64,000 nucleotides of DNA from Druceiella hillmani (GCA_039881145.1 JAYKKI010000039.1:17056001-17120000), one strand, 5' to 3'; positions 24,246 to 36,560 are shown, counted from the first letter of the stretch. Notes: generated by a model from the letters alone, not told the origin. Translations and numbers: made by a program.

Positions 24246-24314
24246 AATGGCACAGAAATTCAAACCTACTGGCATTCTGTATAAACTATCATTAAGATGA
24301 AATCCTTAATGCTG

Positions 24315-24360
24315 AATACGTTTGGCGTTAATTTTATAGAAATTAATTATTAATGCTGTC
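24315..24360 (+). repeat. Short piece of the Penelope-like family end
   Basis: The phrase tttggcgttaattttatag followed by aaatt is shared with the outer end of the inverted-repeat family at 35849 and 36885. A weaker match lies at 60688-60725. Confidence 0.45.
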
Positions 24361-25180
24361 AAAAATGCTCAGTCGTTAAAATCAAGTTGATTGAAAGCAT
24401 GGAGTGAGAAATAGATGAATGTAAACAACTAGTAGATCAGAAGACTATATATTTTCTACTTTCGGTTTGTAAAAAACAACATTCGCGACAAGCTGCGAGA
24501 AGTTGGTGACAATAAAAACAGAGGATGAGGATTTTGGGTCTTAATAACATGACCATATTTTTAAGCATCGGTCGCAACTAATACGGTCAGAAATTCACTA
24601 TCGGCGAAGTCTACATATTTTGTCACTTTAATATTTTTTATTATTAAAATTTTTTTAAATTTAATTTAAAAAAAATTAAAAAAATTTCCGAAGTAAAACT
24701 TTGTAGCGACATCTAGGTCATTCTATCACGTTAAAATTGTGTAACGCTTCAGAAAACAAATGCCGAACGCATCCGACTGGCGGCGAAACCGGCCGAGCGC
24801 TCACAACATGGCGATCGAGATTGTCAAAAAGTTTATTGTTGAATTTTAAGTAGCATGAACGGTTAAATAAATTTAACTTCATTCATGCGCTTATTATGAG
24901 TTGCACATTTTTTTACTTATGACACGCTTTATATTAGCTTCACTTGTATGTATGTTTGTATGAATGTAACGGAATCCTTCAATTAAATTTTCACTCACTT
25001 CCAAACGACCGAATTAATTAAAATTTTACACACGTGTCGAGAATCGATGATAATATAATAATTTCAGAACTAAAAATTTATAAAACACAATTATAGTTCA
25101 ACAAAACTAAAAACAATGCGCTTTAGGACTAAAAAATTAAAAATATTCTTTAAATAAAAAGATTTTGATCAAGGATGAAA
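24361..25180. other. AT-rich DNA with a small GC-rich patch
   Basis: A GC-rich patch at 24760-24830 (ccgactggcggcgaaaccgg, gagcgctcacaacatggcga) stands out but has no frame or known motif. A nearly self-complementary A/T stretch lies at 24640-24700. No gene is supported. Confidence 0.35.
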
Positions 25181-25590
25181 CGACTCGGTATAACTTATTT
25201 TTTTAATAAGCTTGTAAAATAAGAATAAAGTGATTCATGAAAAAAATTAGTTTAATATAATAGTAGCTCAACTCACATTTTCATAATGACTCTACCTTTA
25301 ATATAATAGTAGCTCAATATAATAGTAGCTCAACTCACATTTTCACATAATAGTAGCTCAACTCACATAATAGTAGCTCAACTCACATTTTTTAGTTTAA
25401 TATAATAGTAGCTCAACTCACATTTTCATAATGACTCTACCTTTACAAATAGCTAGCGATAAAAAAAAATACTACAACTGACACCACACACCACGCTTTT
25501 TAGTAGCACATTAAAATGAAAAATATTTTTTGTCAATCATTTTGTTCTTATTTCAAGCTTATTTGAAAAAAAATTAAGTTATACCGAGTT
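25181..25590. mobile_element. 410-bp terminal-inverted-repeat element
   Basis: The left end, ctcggtataactta then ataagcttg.aaataag, is repeated inverted at the right end, 25545-25590, giving arms of about 45 bp. There is no coding capacity, so this is a MITE or foldback-type non-autonomous DNA element. No target-site duplication could be defined, and the outermost bases of the arms are uncertain. The inside is filled by a minisatellite. Confidence 0.7.
25249..25445. repeat. Minisatellite inside the TIR element
   Basis: Repeated units of ataatagtagctcaactcac are followed variably by attttc, attttt or longer spacers with ataatgactctaccttta. About six to seven copies lie in one orientation. Confidence 0.85.
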
Positions 25591-25914
25591 GTGAATCTTA
25601 TATTTACAGATTATTTTTTTTATAATTTTTTATTTATGCAACATGTATTTTTTTATTTAATTTTCATTGCTGTTATCTCCTAATTCTCACCTGTTGCGTT
25701 GGGAGTGGTTGCAAGATATTACTCCTATAGCAATAAATCTGCCTTCTTAACATTACAAGTTCCGGAAAATTTTAATAAGTATATAAATAAATAAACTGGT
25801 AAGAAAGTTCCCAGCGATTTTCCGTTTCATTTCTTTTATAATGCGGATAAAGACGATAAACTTCAAAAAATCACGACACATAATTGGGACTGGCGTGTCT
25901 ATAACTAAGGTATT
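25591..25914. other. AT-rich DNA, nothing recognised
   Basis: No element or frame of note was seen. Confidence 0.4.
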
Positions 25915-26100
25915 TAAGTCCATTCTGTTTGTCCGCTCGCGCCCCGCCCACGCGTTCGCTCCCACCGTCATTAGCCGGGCGGTCGCACGCCCCGCTATTT
26001 GGGAAAGCCAAACATACCGCCCGCCACTTCACACGCGATTCGTTACAAATCTTATTAGGCGCGCATCTATGTCAATAGGTGGCCGGTAGTTCGATCCATG
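25915..26100. promoter_or_regulatory. GC-rich island
   Basis: Strongly GC-rich against the flanks, with gccccgcccacgcg (GC-box-like), attagccgggcggtcgc and cttattaggcgcgc. Short frames cross it on both strands (25753-25971 minus, 25841-26089 plus) with no recognisable product. Candidate regulatory element; an unannotated exon cannot be excluded. Confidence 0.3.
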
Positions 26101-26189
26101 TGGGTATGGCTAAACATTAACGTAAGGTTATGAGAGATAACCATTTTTATTACATGGAGCAATGAAGTAGTTAAAAATGATGTGATTAA

Positions 26190-26705
26190 TTAATGAGTTT
26201 CATAGCTCTTTCTTCTTTGCCGTTACACTCTTTGCATAGTGGTCGTGGTCGTCACGTCGACATTAGTGGCCTGTTTCAAAATGCGACGCCACTCTTCGTG
26301 TACTCTCGCTCTCCTTGTACATTCGTGCAGTGGTCCGTAGAAGGTCTTCTTTATTTGATCTGTCCACCTCATTGGTAATCTGCCACGTAGTCTGATGTCT
26401 TAGACTTTGCCCTGCACTACTAGGTCCTCTCTAGATTCCCATCCGCGCCATGTTATATGCCCAAAGGAAGTGAGAATACAAGCTTGTACTGTGCTTGATA
26501 GTTTTTGTTTGATACCCAGCTGTCTAAGAATGAACTGATTGGTTCGGATTTCCGTCCACGATATACAGCGCATTCTCCTCCAGCACCATATCTCAAGGGC
26601 ATCGATCCGTTTTTTCTCAATCTCTCGTAGAGTTCATGATTCAGCAGCGTAGAGGAATATGGAGAACATGAGACCCTTAACAAGTCATCATAGCGCTTAT
26701 GCTTC
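26190..26705 (-). pseudogene. LINE C-terminal coding relic
   Basis: Minus-strand readings through several frames give NHELYERLRKN-like text and then EKKRIDALEIWCWRRMRCIS. Next come LGIKQKLSSTVQACIL and GHITWRGWESREDLVVQGKV, and finally LRGRLPMRWTDQIKKTF. These match, in order, the post-reverse-transcriptase region of insect LINEs (..RI.ALE.WCWRRML.I.W, ..GH..R......L..G.V.G.RGRGR...RW.D). Several stops and frameshifts break it, and the catalytic part is absent. It is a separate insertion from those at 3700 and 5915. The 84-codon frame at 26453-26707 is one piece of it. Confidence 0.8.
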
Positions 26706-27859
26706 ATAGCGCTTATATGAAACTAAATATTGATTCTGACATGACTTATTTTTACTCAAAATTCTATCCTGATGAAATTTTGCAAGTAAAGTCCGGAAAA
26801 TAGCGTATATGGTCCGGAAAATACCGAAATGTACAAGGGCGAAAGAAAAATGGCTTCGTAAACGTTTTAAACCTTAGTTTGAAGCTATGTAATTTGATTA
26901 CTTGCATGCACTAGTCACCAGACATTAGTTTCCAGAAAAATACTCAAGTCATATGACCCTTAATAACAAAAACTCTGTTACGATAAAATAGAGCTAACGA
27001 AAGAAAATTGGAAGCAAGTTTTTTGCCTACCAGAATTTAATTTCTTTTTTCTCTTGATGTATTATATTACTTTAAAATTTATCTTTATAAACTTTACCAT
27101 TAGATATCTTTTACAAATAAAATAAACAAAAATCGCAAATTTCTTTGTAATAAAAATGTATGTAGCTGTTTAAATAATTTGTATAGCTTATATTAGCCAT
27201 TTTATTTATACAAATCAAATTATATCTCATAAGTTTTATAAATACATTTAATAATTTAGAATTTATAGTGGAACATACTGAATTTCTCCATATAGGACTA
27301 AATTTCATAAACTGTGTTTTTGGTTTGACAAAAAAGCAGTCACCCTCCATCGCAATCGTATAGAAGGTGAGAATCTAAAATATAATCATAAAAATACAAA
27401 TTACATATATGTATATTTAGATAAAAATGTTTCTACATTGCACGAGTAGGTACTGGTTTAGTATGTGGATAGTTTGAAAAAAAAACTAAATAGTTCACAG
27501 AAAAACTATAATTAAAAGAAAAAAAGCTTAAAGCCGTTTATAAAAATATTGGGTGCGAAATTATGTCAAAAATATGAACACAACGTTAAATATACTCGTA
27601 TAAAATTACATGGTGCTAATTGAATTGAATAACAAATAGTGGGTCAGTAGAAACTTTGGAATTTTTTCCTATTATGGAATATAATTTGAATTTAATTTAC
27701 GACTTAAATAGATAGCCATTCTAGATCAAACATTTTAAATAATATACACAAACCTTCCCATCTCGCAAATTCGCAAACTTATGCGAATTGAAACTACCTG
27801 CGTTCAGAAAATACAGACGCTCTAACCTAACCACTGTTCGCCTTTTCATAAATACTCCT
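26706..27859. other. AT-rich DNA, nothing recognised
   Basis: The 79-codon minus frame at 27111-27350 is low complexity. A short direct repeat (gtccggaaaata) occurs near 26790-26825. No gene is supported. Confidence 0.4.
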
Positions 27860-27948
27860 TTCTTATTTATGAAATATATATGAATATAAGTATACGAGAG
27901 GATTCACCTCTCATATACTTATATTCATATATATTTCATAAATAGGAA
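27860..27948. repeat. Long hairpin: 42-bp arms, 5-nt loop
   Basis: Arms 27860-27901 and 27907-27948 are reverse complements with two mismatches, around a 5-nt loop. Such a short loop is typical of replication template-switch palindromes; a small RNA precursor is possible but no expression evidence can be seen. Confidence 0.9.
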
Positions 27949-28129
27949 ACACACGAGTCATAGACCGTTTCAAATGTCTAAACTCACTCTCGCGATTTTT
28001 TTTCCTAACTTGTTCCCTTCACGACAAACCTTTCTAGAATTATTATATTTTTGAATAGTATTTATTTATTTTATTTGATTTGACTCGGGTTTTTTCGCGG
28101 TAATTATATATTTAATGAGTGAACCTAGA

Positions 28130-28265
28130 TATTATATATACTAAGTACTCACTATGTCCCGACGTTTCTGACTGGTTGCACAGCCTGTGGTCACGGGAAG
28201 ACTGACGATTTTTAGGAGTCACCGCTGCGACGCGGGAGTGTTTTTTAAAACTACCCCCACTTGGT
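28130..28265 (+). mobile_element. Possible Penelope-like terminal fragment
   Basis: The phrase gtcccgacgtttctgactgg, then cagcctgtggtcacggg and agactgacga, has the style of the non-coding ends of Penelope-like elements (…cgacgtttcg….gtggtcacgg…). It differs from the family at 2805 and 35849. No coding part is attached. The class is tentative. Confidence 0.4.
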
Positions 28266-30040
28266 TTATTGTAGAAATCTAAGGCGCGTTCACACTAGAC
28301 CTACACACTACACTGACGGTGTCATGACACTTGGATTTATGTACGCATCGCGAACACCTAGTTGCAATATGTGTTCGAATCGCGAAAGTTTGAAAAAGTC
28401 TATAGTATTTATTTTTCTACATTTATTATACATAATATTCATATTTAATTACAGGACTGTGGGAGTAAAGTTTATTCATTCATTATTCATAATAACGCAG
28501 TTTTTTATTTGCATTTTGAATAAAGTTTATTGATTTATTATTCACAATAACTCAGTTTCTTATTTGCATAATAGTTCGAAATAATCTCTACTATGTAATA
28601 AATCTCTACCATTTAATACAATCGTTCTGCGGAAACTAGTAGTTAAGATGTTTCATTTTAATCTCACGGCGAGTTTATATATTCATTTTTTTATAAATAA
28701 GTTTAAAAATAATTACTTGCCTTAAATGTTTCTAGATTAAAGATTTTTACCAAAAACAAAAGGTCTAATAATTAGAAAAACGTAAGGAAAGCTACATGAG
28801 AGCCATACAAACTATATATAGCTATGAAAGTTTATAAGAAATAAGTGATAGGTTTACTACTTTATCCTAGTAAATGGATGTCAATATAATGGGTAAAAGG
28901 AAATTAATTTGTCGTTTTTATTAATTGCCGGATTCCTAAAGATTATATAAATCTGTCGACGAAATTATATTAAGCGATGTTAACAATTTTTTACATCAGA
29001 AGGTTATGTCATGCGAACTTATTAATAAAATAACAAATAATAAAAATAAAACATAAATAAAGTAACCTAACCGATTTTTTTTAGAAATAAATGTTAATTC
29101 ACTCCTAAATATAAATATGTGGTTTAGAGGAAAAGCTGACCAAATCCTCATAGCGATCTTATGCTTGAAACCTTGTCTTCAATTATTTAATTTTATTTAT
29201 TTAGTTAACTTTGATGTACATGTTCATCTGCCGAATTTATTGGTATAGAAGCAATCTCCTCCAATCAACGAAATTTAGAATGCGTTTTAAAATTATAATA
29301 GAGGCAGATATCAAAAAGCGACAATAACAAAATATGACAAGTACATTTTTGGGGAAAAAAAGAAAAATATAATTTTGATATGGCGGGAAGGGCCTTAAGC
29401 CAGGATTGAAGGGTAGAAAAAGAAAGGAGACGTATTAAGGAAGACGAATATGAAAGAAATTCAATATGAAAAATAAAGTTAATTCAGGTAGGGTTTCTTC
29501 TGACAAGTTTTAATTGCTGAAATGGACAGTGAAAGGGTGGTAAAAATAAACTGCATAAATAAACTGCAATTATTATTATGCAATTATTATTTATGTTATT
29601 TCCAACACGTGGAGTACACATTTCTTTTTTTACAGAACATGCTCAAAACTTCAAATTTAATTTTACAGAAACATTTTTTAAAATTTTTCCAACAATTATT
29701 TTAATGAGCTTTTAACGGTTTAGGTTATTTCAATATTTTTAATATTACGGTAATGGAGAATATACACGATATAATCTGATAATTCGATCTTGATCTTATT
29801 AACTGCAAACAAATAAACAGAAATATAAGAAAATATTACTGTGCGACCTTAGCATCTTCCGTTTACAAACGTAACAAAACTTCAACCCTTTTATGCAAAC
29901 TTAACTTCATTAACTTCAATAGGGTTAGAGAGCCCTAAATAGTAGTTAAATCCGTGCTGGATCTCGGAGTAATTAATGGATAACCCTCAAACAGTTTTTG
30001 GATAACATTTCATGATCATATCCCTGAAACCTGTCATAAC
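28266..30040. other. AT-rich DNA, nothing recognised
   Basis: Frames of 60-90 codons (28261-28533, 29522-29704) have no known domain. Closely related phrases gtttattcattcattattc and gtttattgatttattattc follow each other at 28470-28560, a minor duplication. Confidence 0.4.
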
Positions 30041-30161
30041 AGGGTGCCAGCATTTGTCAGGCGACATTCCTACAATTTCTATGATAGTACGTGTATCGTG
30101 ATCCTGTTTAATTATTTAGTCCAAAGTGTCCCTGAATCGAATGCAGTCATCTGGTCTACTG

Positions 30162-30186
30162 ATGAAGCAGCTATAAGCTGCTTCAT
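30162..30186. repeat. 11-bp perfect hairpin
   Basis: atgaagcagct and agctgcttcat are separated by 3 nt. Significance is unknown. Confidence 0.8.
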
Positions 30187-30225
30187 TATCCTTATGTTGG
30201 AGAAAGTATTAAAGAAGGTTAATAG

Positions 30226-30300
30226 ATTTTGCATATAAAAAAACATTTTTTATATAAAAAAACATTTTGTATATAAAAAAACATTTTGTATATAAAAAAT
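30226..30300. repeat. 21-bp tandem repeat
   Basis: About three and a half copies of a unit with atataaaaaaacattttgt. Confidence 0.9.
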
Positions 30301-31255
30301 ATCCTCATTTGTTTCCTTCAGATTTTATAACGGACGTAGTCGGACGTATTTCATTTCAATTCCGATATCTTCTTGACTTCATTTTGCATTTTTTTTCAAT
30401 TATTAAATTATTATGGTAATAACTGCATGGTCTTGAGTCCCGCGAGGGGACGGAGTCATAGTTTTTTTCATCTGTCTAGAGCGTATACGAATATCCTGCA
30501 GCATGAACCAGTTTTTAACGCACATGCTTTAATCAACGAGGTATTGCCAGTAGCGCCAAATTTGAATATTTTTTCTGCTCCACTGACCGCTTTAGCAATG
30601 AGATTATGGAGTTGCATAATAGTTCACGTTTGATAATGAAATAGTTTTATGAATTAATTTGTGTTTTTTTTGTTTTATTAGTTTCTATTTATGTTATTAT
30701 GTGTATTGTAAATAAATAAATAGATAGCCAATATTAGTATGTTTGCTGTCTCTATAATATAAAATCTCTACGTTCAAATGCTTGCCCATGTATGCTAGTA
30801 GTTGTCTATAAATTTTTTTATAATTGTTGATGCATATTATACAAAATAGTTCTAATCAAGTGTTAGTATTTACAATTTTTATCAAACTCGGATTATTGAA
30901 AATTAAAAAATTAAAATCTGGGAAAGGACGTATTACACGCCATTTCTAAACTTAATATTTCGCAAATGGGGCTAAAGATATATAATAAACAAAAAAATGT
31001 TTAATATTTTACTACATAATAATCGAAATTTCCATATGATACATCTGTATGAAAAATTTCATGGATGTAGCTCTAAAAATGTAGAAAGTGTAAACTTCTG
31101 ACAGACGGACAGTCGAACACGACATCATTAACGTTCTCTTGTTTCACTACTAAATCATAAAAATCAGATAGTTTGCTTTTTATAAAAATTAAAATAAAAA
31201 TAATTTAACCTGAAACAATTTCAAAATAATACGAAAAAGAAACCATTCATAAAAA
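30301..31255. other. AT-rich DNA, no gene supported
   Basis: An 86-codon plus frame at 30373-30633 crosses a slightly GC-richer patch (gagtcccgcgaggggacgg) but has no known domain. Near 31090 a cttctgacagacggacag phrase resembles tails of decayed dispersed repeats seen also near 18985. Confidence 0.4.
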
Positions 31256-31650
31256 ACGAAACAAACACTCGCAAACACAACCCGTACCTACAAACAAACA
31301 CAACCCGCCCAAAACCAACAGCAGAGGCTTTTGACACCCGACGCAAAAGCACCTATGTAAATAAGTAAAAAATTCAAAAAAGCTTCAAAAAATTATCGTT
31401 AAAATCTAACATCACGTTCACACCTGCCCTCATAATCCCAGTTGCCGCATTGACCCCGCGGGATAGTTGACACCTCTTCATCAACTCGGTCAATATTAAG
31501 TGTAAACTCCTATAAAGTCAACATGTACTAGTACAATATGGGTACTGTGCGTGTTTACGGAATCCGTGAGGGTAAACTACGTAGTGTGTATGGGCCAGGG
31601 TGCCAGTAAGTCTTGTGAAATCGATGTCTGCTGTGGGTGGGTGAAATGTG
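31256..31650. promoter_or_regulatory. Moderately GC-rich block, candidate regulatory element
   Basis: Composition is more balanced than the flanks: repeated caaacacaacccg words at 31265-31310, then ctgccctcataatcccagtt, accccgcgggatag and tgtttacgg. No coding frame. Regulatory function is inferred only from composition and position in the series of islands. Confidence 0.25.
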
Positions 31651-33900
31651 TGGGAATTTTAAAGAAAACCGGTAGAAACATTGTTTCGTAATTTTCAAGT
31701 TTAACAGTTAAAATATGTCAAATATCACGGATACCCTTTCAACTAGTTTATAAATAGATATTTGGACAAGATGTGCGTTTCACAAGTTTTAAAGAGATAC
31801 AGGATGAGAACAAGGATTAGGACGGAAGAAGATTTTCTGTTAATATGTTTTTATTACATAATTGCTTTTCCTTCGTTCAGAATAACATTAATTTGGCAAC
31901 TAGTAGACGCCCACTATTTACTGGCGATTTCTGAAATATTACAAAAAAGTCTCCAATATCTCTGGTAGGTTATTTAAAAAGCGTGATCTTCGATCTTCTC
32001 TTCAACCAAGTTTCGACGATCAGATCCAATATGAGAATTTCTCTTGATTCATGAATTCTGTTTAGGATGAAAATCAAGAAAAGCAACCAGCAATATATGC
32101 ACAAGAATGGGTGAAGGTTTACTCCCCATAAGACAGCCAAACATTAGTTCCAAAGATCTAAAGAAATTAATGGTGATTCTGCCAATAATCGTCACAAAGG
32201 AATTTTACATTAAATCAAAACAAAATTTAAAAGTTCCATTGAAACAGATCCCAATTTAAGTTCGCAAAATAAAAGAAAACAAGGTACTGCGATAGAAAAA
32301 CAACTTTATTTTTGGCTCACATATTATATTTGACTAACACTGTTGAAATGAGATGACGGGTTACCAACCTAACTTAATTGCCAACCTAACAATATACGGG
32401 TGTAAAGAAATTTCACATCTGATGCTCGTGGCGGCCTCGAACGAGTTTTAATTGAAATATTGTAATGCCCCATGTTGTATTTAACAATAATATTCAATAT
32501 ATATCTAAAATATCTCAAGGTATTTTAAATATTTCGTTTATGGTATTTGAATTTATTCAAGTATATTATAACTGAAACACAATTTAATTAAATATTGACC
32601 CAATTAAGTTTAAAATGGCCAAATCGTTTCCTATCAATTTATTATTTTCCCAAATGCACTTTAATCTATATTCGGTTTTATGTGCATTTAGAAAATAATA
32701 TCAGATAAAATTTGTCATCTTCTTATCGTATCTTAGGATGTAAATCGCTCAATTAAGCAAGGTCACGAAGATGTGTAACGAAAGTAAGGTGGATGAAGCG
32801 GGGGCAGCCATTAGATTATAATCGAGTGTAACAAAATAAAATCAAATATATTGTATATTAAAAAAGAAATGGACCAAAATGAAATGCAAAATTAGAACAA
32901 AATATCGTGGAAGGTCAACAAAAGTTGGAAAAAAATTTACATCAAGCACATGTGTCTTCGCGTTACAACCGGCCCATCTAGCTATAAGCCGGCCAAATTT
33001 TTGCAGTGAAATGTTGAAATAATAATCTATTTAACCCAAAGTCAAATACGAAATGAAATTATAAAAAAAAATTATGATCCTTCTTCTAACAAGATCACCC
33101 CCATATATTTCTAAAATTATAATATATGATTAGACTGATATAACTATACAATCAAACGTCCAAATAAATCCTGTAAAATCAATATACACAAGTATAAAAT
33201 TTATTTGAAATTCGGTTTATAAAACCTATTCCTTACCGTTCCAAACTTGGTTTTTCAAAACTTAGTTTAGTTTTGTGTAAAGTCGTTCTTAATATGTATT
33301 TATTTAAACTATTACCTTGGTTCTTAAAGATTAACTTAATTCACATATTTCCCCCCAACTGATATAATTAATTGTAGTTAGCCGCTAATATTTTTTGACA
33401 AGGTGACTGAGAACTGCCAAATTTCTTCTTTTTAGTTAAAATGTCATAAAAATAAAGAACAAATCATTAGCGACAAAGTTATGAAAATTTATTAAAAAAC
33501 AAACAAGTTATAAAGTTCTAAACATAATAACACTGTCTCATCCGCTCCCGTAGAAATACAATGAGTATCACTAAATCATCTCATCGCAATTCTATATCGC
33601 CATCCTTCTCTAAATGTTAAGTTTAAACTTTACTCGACCAACCGTTATTGCAACCGCATACAAACGAACTAGCGTACAAAGAAAATCAAACAGTTTTTAG
33701 GGGAATAACCGAAACTATTTTTTTCCTATACATGGCGTTGCTATGCGTCTAAGTATTACATTGTAATTATTACATTGTCCAGTTTATTTTGTGTTCAATA
33801 GCTGCAAATGCAGTATCCACAATAGCTGCAAACGCTTCCTTGCAACCAATATTCCATAAAACGTAAATTAGGAAATTAGCAAAACGTACCTACATCCAGA
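31651..33900. other. AT-rich DNA, nothing firmly recognised
   Basis: The 68-codon frame at 31762-31968 lacks a known domain. Some text near 32160-32300 reads briefly like lysine-rich protein in more than one frame, which is expected in A-rich DNA. A 16-bp duplicated phrase containing aatagctgcaaa lies near 33800-33830. Confidence 0.4.
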
Positions 33901-33911
33901 TCACAAGACAT

Positions 33912-34085
33912 ACCGCCATTGGCGGCGTGGCTCACCGCGGGGACCCGGGTTCGATTTCCGGCCGCTCATCGAGCGAGCCTGGACTTGTAATCTAGTTGAC
34001 TGTAGAAGGTTGCTCTCGTAGTTATAAGTCTACCGTAGTTACCAATTATATACATGAAAGTAGAGAAATCAATAAATAAATACAT
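33912..34085 (+). mobile_element. tRNA-derived SINE, partly deleted
   Basis: The word gggttcgatttccgg at about 33946-33960 fits an RNA polymerase III B box inside a T-arm-like stem. It is preceded by gcggcgtggctcaccg, which can stand for the A-box side, but the anticodon-arm part seems missing. A unique body of about 100 bp follows, with a short-repeat tail of aaataaatac words after 34070, as in insect SINEs. It is not a functional tRNA gene because the cloverleaf cannot be completed. Confidence 0.55.
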
Positions 34086-34440
34086 ATTGGGATAAATAAA
34101 TAGATAATCAAAAGTCAGTGAATATTAGTCCACGAATTAGAAAACGAGGCTGACAAAGATAGCCCTGGAGTTATAGAAATAGAATATAATTTTGAAAAAA
34201 CTGAATTAGAATATAAAAAATTGTGAACTAGTTATGGAATGCCTGGTGAATGTAAAACATCTCAATTTTTTCATATAAAATATTTTTATTTGAACGTATT
34301 GAAAACAAAAAAACAAATATTCAGATAGTTGTTAAAAATAATATATTAATTCAATTATTTTATTCTTATGAAATCATTTATCACAGATATTTTATTTCCT
34401 AACGATCTATTGAAAATATATTTTTAATTTTATAATACTG
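34086..34440. other. AT-rich DNA, nothing recognised
   Basis: No frame, repeat or structure of note. Confidence 0.4.
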
Positions 34441-34545
34441 TTAGCCGAGAAGACGCAAAGGCTGAATTGCACGTCGCGACGGGCTCCGAGAAGATCCAAA
34501 GCTGCCCGAATTGCAACTCCCATCCCAACGCGCCATTACATGTTT
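34441..34545. repeat. GC-rich dispersed repeat piece
   Basis: Contains two internally related parts (agccgagaagacgcaaagg and ctccgagaagatccaaagc) and gcacgtcgcgacg. It resembles 9850-9945 in reverse orientation. It is abruptly bounded by A/T-rich DNA. Class unknown. Confidence 0.4.
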
Positions 34546-35602
34546 CACATCAAAAACCAAACAATTCAGCGATTGAAAATCAGGAAAGAGCAAAAGATAA
34601 AATAAGATTTATACAAAACATATAAAAGAATATCTTCATAAACATACATTTATTAAATTTTTAATATATTTACAATTCTTAATAACAAATAAAATTAACA
34701 ATATAAATTTAATTGTTAATAAGAATTAACTTTAACAATTAAAAATTTAAATAATAATTTTTTTTTAATTACATCATAACTTTTTAGAAACGATTACAAA
34801 AAGCAATCAATATCGATCGGATATTTTTATTGTGTAGCCATTGCCTCAAATTAATTAAAAATAAACTGTTAATTTGACATTAACATTCATCCTTTGTTTT
34901 CAAAATGAATGTCTTTCTTGCTCATTTCGAGTTTTACGTGTCTATTTTCGCCGAACCTGCCAGTTTTATGGATCAGTATGTTACATCTGTTTATGAAGGA
35001 TAACACGGGACACAATCCATACAGTTTATTCCATTTTGCCGACTCAGAAAGTTCGGTGAAAATAGCATTTACAAACTATAAAAAATTTTCTGACTTTTTA
35101 TACAAAACACAACTTTTCCCATTTGTCCGATTAACGAACTTTTAAATGACTTATTTTTTTATTTTTACCGTATAAGAGTGTTATCTTTATTCTGTAAAAC
35201 TGGAAAACCTGGATCCACTACCGTAAAAAACTTCCTTTTGCCAGTCTCCTTTGATGTGAAACACCTGTTCTGAGGTTCAAGATGGAAGACAACTATGACT
35301 TGATGAAACGTTGGCACGAACGAATATATCTCCAAGAATGCATTCTTTACATCCGGTGAAAAAAAAACGAAACGAAACCTTAAAATGGTAAAAGACGGAG
35401 AGCCTCTAATTCGTGCACTGAACGAGCAGAGATTTTACAGTACTGGAAACGACCGCAAAAAAACGGCTACAATATCGAACTGCTAAATTCTATGATATTT
35501 CATCGGCAAAATTGTTAGACGATAAGGGATTTCCATAAAGAGACAAGTAAAGTTTAAGCGCCTTTTTAAAAATATGAAAACAAAGCCATAAATAAAAACG
35601 AA
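34546..35602. other. AT-rich DNA with small frames, no gene supported
   Basis: A 78-codon plus frame (34909-35145) and, further on, text such as MEDNYDLMKRWHERIYLQ near 35282 look mildly protein-like, but I can match neither to a family and they are not joined in one frame. They could be traces of an old element. Confidence 0.3.
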
Positions 35603-35666
35603 ACTTTAACGCATTTCCCGCAAATATTTAAGTCACTTTAACGCATTTCCCGCAAATATTTAAGTC
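35603..35666. repeat. Exact 32-bp tandem duplication
   Basis: A 32-bp unit containing acgcatttcccgcaaatatt is repeated twice without change. Confidence 0.95.
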
Positions 35667-35848
35667 ACTCGGCCTAAATATGGTCGAATGTTGCACTTCC
35701 ATCTTGCGTCTCGTACCAATTCTTTCTTCTTTAACTTCAAGCAAATTAAAAAATTAACCAAATTGAATTACATATTTTATTTAACAGATCTTCAAAAATT
35801 CTAGCGAACAAAGTCGCAGGTAACATCTCGTTTATAATATTAAATATA

Positions 35849-36140
35849 TTTGGCGTTAATTTTGTAGAAATTCATTATTCACAATTAAATGAAACTACGT
35901 GATGTAGTATTATTTCTACTTTCTTTAAGTTCTTCACCACGACCTAGGTTTCATTGTATTACATCTTCAGGTGGGCTATTAGCTAAGATTAACTTTAATT
36001 ACTTTTACCAAAGGTTAATCTTTGCTAATAGCCCACCTGAAGATGTAATACAACGAAACCAAGGTCGTGGTAAAGAACTTAAAGAAAGTGGAAATAATAC
36101 TACATCACGTAGTTTCATTTCACTGGATCTAGTTTATAAG
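35849..36140. mobile_element. Penelope-like family, palindromic copy
   Basis: Starts with tttggcgttaattttgtag and aattaaatgaaactacgtga, then runs into ctttaagttcttcaccacga and atcttcaggtgggctattag. After a short centre the same stretch returns inverted, giving arms of about 105 bp at 35889-35996 and 36017-36119. The 84-codon frame at 35889-36143 arises from reading through the palindrome. Inverted partial copies are known for Penelope-like elements; no enzyme domain is visible, so the class stays tentative. Confidence 0.55.
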
Positions 36141-36344
36141 TAAATAAAAGACATTTCTAACCACAGTATTTAACATTTAATCCAAGCAGCAGCAATAAAC
36201 AATCTCCACGCGTTCAAAGATTGAATCGTGAATAACTGCTAAAGAAATTAATCACGCGAATAGTTCACGTTAACATAACGACAAACATCTTTTTTTTCTA
36301 TATAAAAAAGTACATCTCGTCCATACATCTACGATTTTATTGCG

Positions 36345-36560
36345 CGATTAATCAGCATGACGGGCGGTATTGCATTTTTCGGTAGCTGGTATTTTAATGT
36401 GCTTTTAATGCAAATAATCGTTCAGACAGACAAATCGATTAACTTTATTTATCTCCCGGCCTTTTCGCGCACTTTACTTTCTATCGGATGGCAAGATCGC
36501 TGCTGGAGAACGAATGCCATTCATCAATCAAGAGTATCACACGAGTCGCACTCGTCTGTG
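36345..36560. promoter_or_regulatory. Candidate enhancer with octamer word
   Basis: A block of balanced composition with a perfect POU octamer atgcaaat at 36408-36415, neighbouring ttttaat words, aatcgattaac and ttatttatctcc (GATA on the minus strand). A modest 86-codon frame (36357-36617) crosses it without a known domain. Site clustering is typical of developmental enhancers, but no function is proven. Confidence 0.4.

Noticed and set aside
33912..33985. Possible tRNA gene
   Set aside because: A B-box/T-arm-like part is present but no anticodon arm or complete cloverleaf can be formed; SINE fits better.
35889..36143. 84-aa plus frame
   Set aside because: It arises from reading through the palindrome of the Penelope-like copy; both halves derive from the same DNA read in opposite senses.
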